From: Bacteroidota bacterium
GTDB taxonomy: Bacteria > Bacteroidota > Bacteroidia > Bacteroidales > UBA1402
Direction of reading: 5' to 3'
DNA: 5,538 nt
NCBI GenBank assembly: GCA_030706285.1
Contig: JAUZOU010000211.1
Coordinates: 1 to 5,538, forward strand
Shown: positions 4,478 through 5,538 of the stretch, in pieces
Position numbering within the stretch: position 1 is the first letter of the stretch
Layout of the letters: every line of letters starts with the position of its first letter
Program-made: the position numbers and the translations under genes
Notes under the pieces: model-generated
The model's database searches: none
Told to the model about the DNA's origin: nothing
What the model saw: only the letters and a program-made list of their open reading frames with translations

Positions 4478-5538
4478 TTAAAACCGGATATTTGCGGATA
4501 GTAATGATGCGTTGGCAGGGATTCTTCTTGTTTGTTGCCGGCCAGCCAGATTAAAAAGCCCGACCGGATTCAGATTGAAATGGAACGACACATTTTTCGT
4601 AGAGGCTACCGTGGCCATGGCATTCTTTGAATAAGCAACGGTGGTCAGAATAAAGCCTGTCAATGCCCCAAGTCCTCCGCAAATCAGGATGGATTTATAG
4701 GCCTCTTTGCCCGAACCCAACAGCACACCGATGCCACTTCCTACAAGGCCTCCGGCAGACTCGCTTAAATCGATAAAAATGCCTTCTTTGGTCGTAAAAT
4801 CAAATTTCTGGGCCAATACATCTCCTGCATATAATCCGCCAACTGCTCCTAGTTCAGCAACTAAAAAATAAGCTTTTTCTTTAGCATCCGGAAATAGTGT
4901 CATCAGGGAAACAGGAATATAGCCTCCTAAAATTCCGGCGCCATTTAACATAAAGGCATCACCCCAAGTGTAGTTGGTTGTTTTGGACAGGTTATGACCA
5001 ATAACCAGACCGGAAGCCGCACCAACCAAGGCAAAGGCATCGAACTCTTTTTCCTTTTCGATTCCGAGGAGTCCGTATGTCAGCATGCCAATACCCATTC
5101 CAAAATCGCTGTAGGTACCGATGGCGGCTGACCTTCCAGCTGAAAAGCTCCCCTTGTCGGCAATCAGGTATCCTGCGATACCTTCTGAAAGACTTCCAAT
5201 CAACGTCATTGCCATTGGCATGCTTGAATCCCATTTAAAGCCGATTAGGTCTGATACTAATAATCCATGGGCAATGCCACGGGTTTGGCCATAGATGCCC
5301 AAAATGGCGTCACCATACGTCACATTTTTGCCTTTTGTCAGAGCATAGGGTAAATAAAATGAAGCGCCGGCAGTCAGTAAATATGTGGTGACAGTCAGTT
5401 TATCATCCTTGAAATCCAGGATGTTTGACAAGGCACCGCCATAGTAAAAGCCCAAAAGACTGTTCGTTACGAGCATCAAGGTACGTCCTTCCTGATTAAG
5501 AGTCAATTCCGGTGCATTTCTGGAAATCCGGATGGATA
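4478..5538 (-). CDS. Glycine-rich five-repeat hydrophobic protein, unknown function, 5' end missing
   Basis: I do not recognise this family. The frame runs open through the right edge, so the start lies outside; a TTG at 5506 (followed by TLNQEGR) is only an internal leucine codon. The visible part is 352 complete codons. From 5503 to about 4622 it consists of five tandem units of 58-61 residues. Each begins with a T-x-G-D-A-like segment (TYGDA, TWGDA; degenerate in others), then a glycine-spaced hydrophobic stretch, a short charged turn (e.g. DAKEKA, IEKEKE), and a second glycine-spaced hydrophobic stretch (GAASGLVIG, GAVGGLYAG, GLGALTG). The last 46 residues differ: they alternate polar and hydrophobic and end in 'SANIRF', like the last strand of an outer-membrane protein. 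A membrane-associated or outer-membrane structural protein is plausible but unproven. It faces the xylE terminator. Confidence 0.75.
   Translation of the reverse strand, partial: SIRISRNAPELTLNQEGRTLMLVTNSLLGFYYGGALSNILDFKDDKLTVTTYLLTAGASFYLPYALTKGKNVTYGDAILGIYGQTRGIAHGLLVSDLIGFKWDSSMPMAMTLIGSLSEGIAGYLIADKGSFSAGRSAAIGTYSDFGMGIGMLTYGLLGIEKEKEFDAFALVGAASGLVIGHNLSKTTNYTWGDAFMLNGAGILGGYIPVSLMTLFPDAKEKAYFLVAELGAVGGLYAGDVLAQKFDFTTKEGIFIDLSESAGGLVGSGIGVLLGSGKEAYKSILICGGLGALTGFILTTVAYSKNAMATVASTKNVSFHFNLNPVGLFNLAGRQQTRRIPANASLLSANIRF
4622..5503 (-). repeat. Five tandem ~59-residue coding repeats
   Basis: The approximate unit borders are 5503-5321, 5320-5144, 5143-4970, 4969-4796 and 4795-4622 (61, 59, 58, 58 and 58 codons). 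The similarity is at the protein level: shared glycine spacing, a central charged turn near unit position 28-33 and a GA-x-x-G-x-x-x-G-like second half. DNA identity between units is low, so the duplications are old. Units 2 and 4 share the clearest opening (T-Y/W-G-D-A). Confidence 0.6.

Noticed and set aside
5504..5506. TTG at 5506 as the start codon of the five-repeat protein
   Set aside because: At least ten more codons are open upstream to the window edge, and a signal peptide or further repeat would be expected before it; the start is most likely outside.

Overview
The window looks like ordinary chromosome from a member of the Bacteroidota (Bacteroidetes), probably an environmental or anaerobic lineage. 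Four things point there: a DUF3943-type outer-membrane protein, which I know mainly from that phylum; an Hsp20 of the Bacteroidota style; start codons without a clear Shine-Dalgarno sequence; and promoter elements resembling the phylum consensus (TTG, about 20 bases, TAnnTTTG). I see no mobile element, CRISPR array, tRNA, rRNA or phage gene.

Layout from left to right. Positions 1-288 are the 3' end of a small heat-shock protein gene (plus strand, start outside the window), closed by a GC-rich hairpin. Positions 415-1884 (plus) encode a secreted, probably outer-membrane DUF3943 protein of unknown function. Positions 2025-2660 (minus) encode a flavodoxin-fold NAD(P)H/FMN oxidoreductase with a four-cysteine iron-sulfur-flavoprotein motif; it converges on the DUF3943 gene. 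A 337-base divergent intergenic region (2661-2997) is unusually rich in small repeats and palindromes. Positions 2998-4401 (plus) encode a full-length close homologue of the D-xylose:H+ symporter XylE, ended by a textbook intrinsic terminator. From 4478 to the right edge (minus) lies an incomplete gene for a hydrophobic, glycine-rich protein built of five tandem units of about 59 residues, which I do not recognise.

The genes do not form an evident operon or pathway. Nearly every one has its own terminator-like hairpin or a strand switch beside it, so they look like separate transcription units. The xylE homologue is not next to xylose isomerase or xylulokinase here. No convincing new multi-gene system is visible. 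The two most interesting items are the five-unit glycine-rich protein at the right edge and the repeat-rich control region between the oxidoreductase and xylE, which has four copies of TACTTA in mixed orientation and four copies of TGTCAG.
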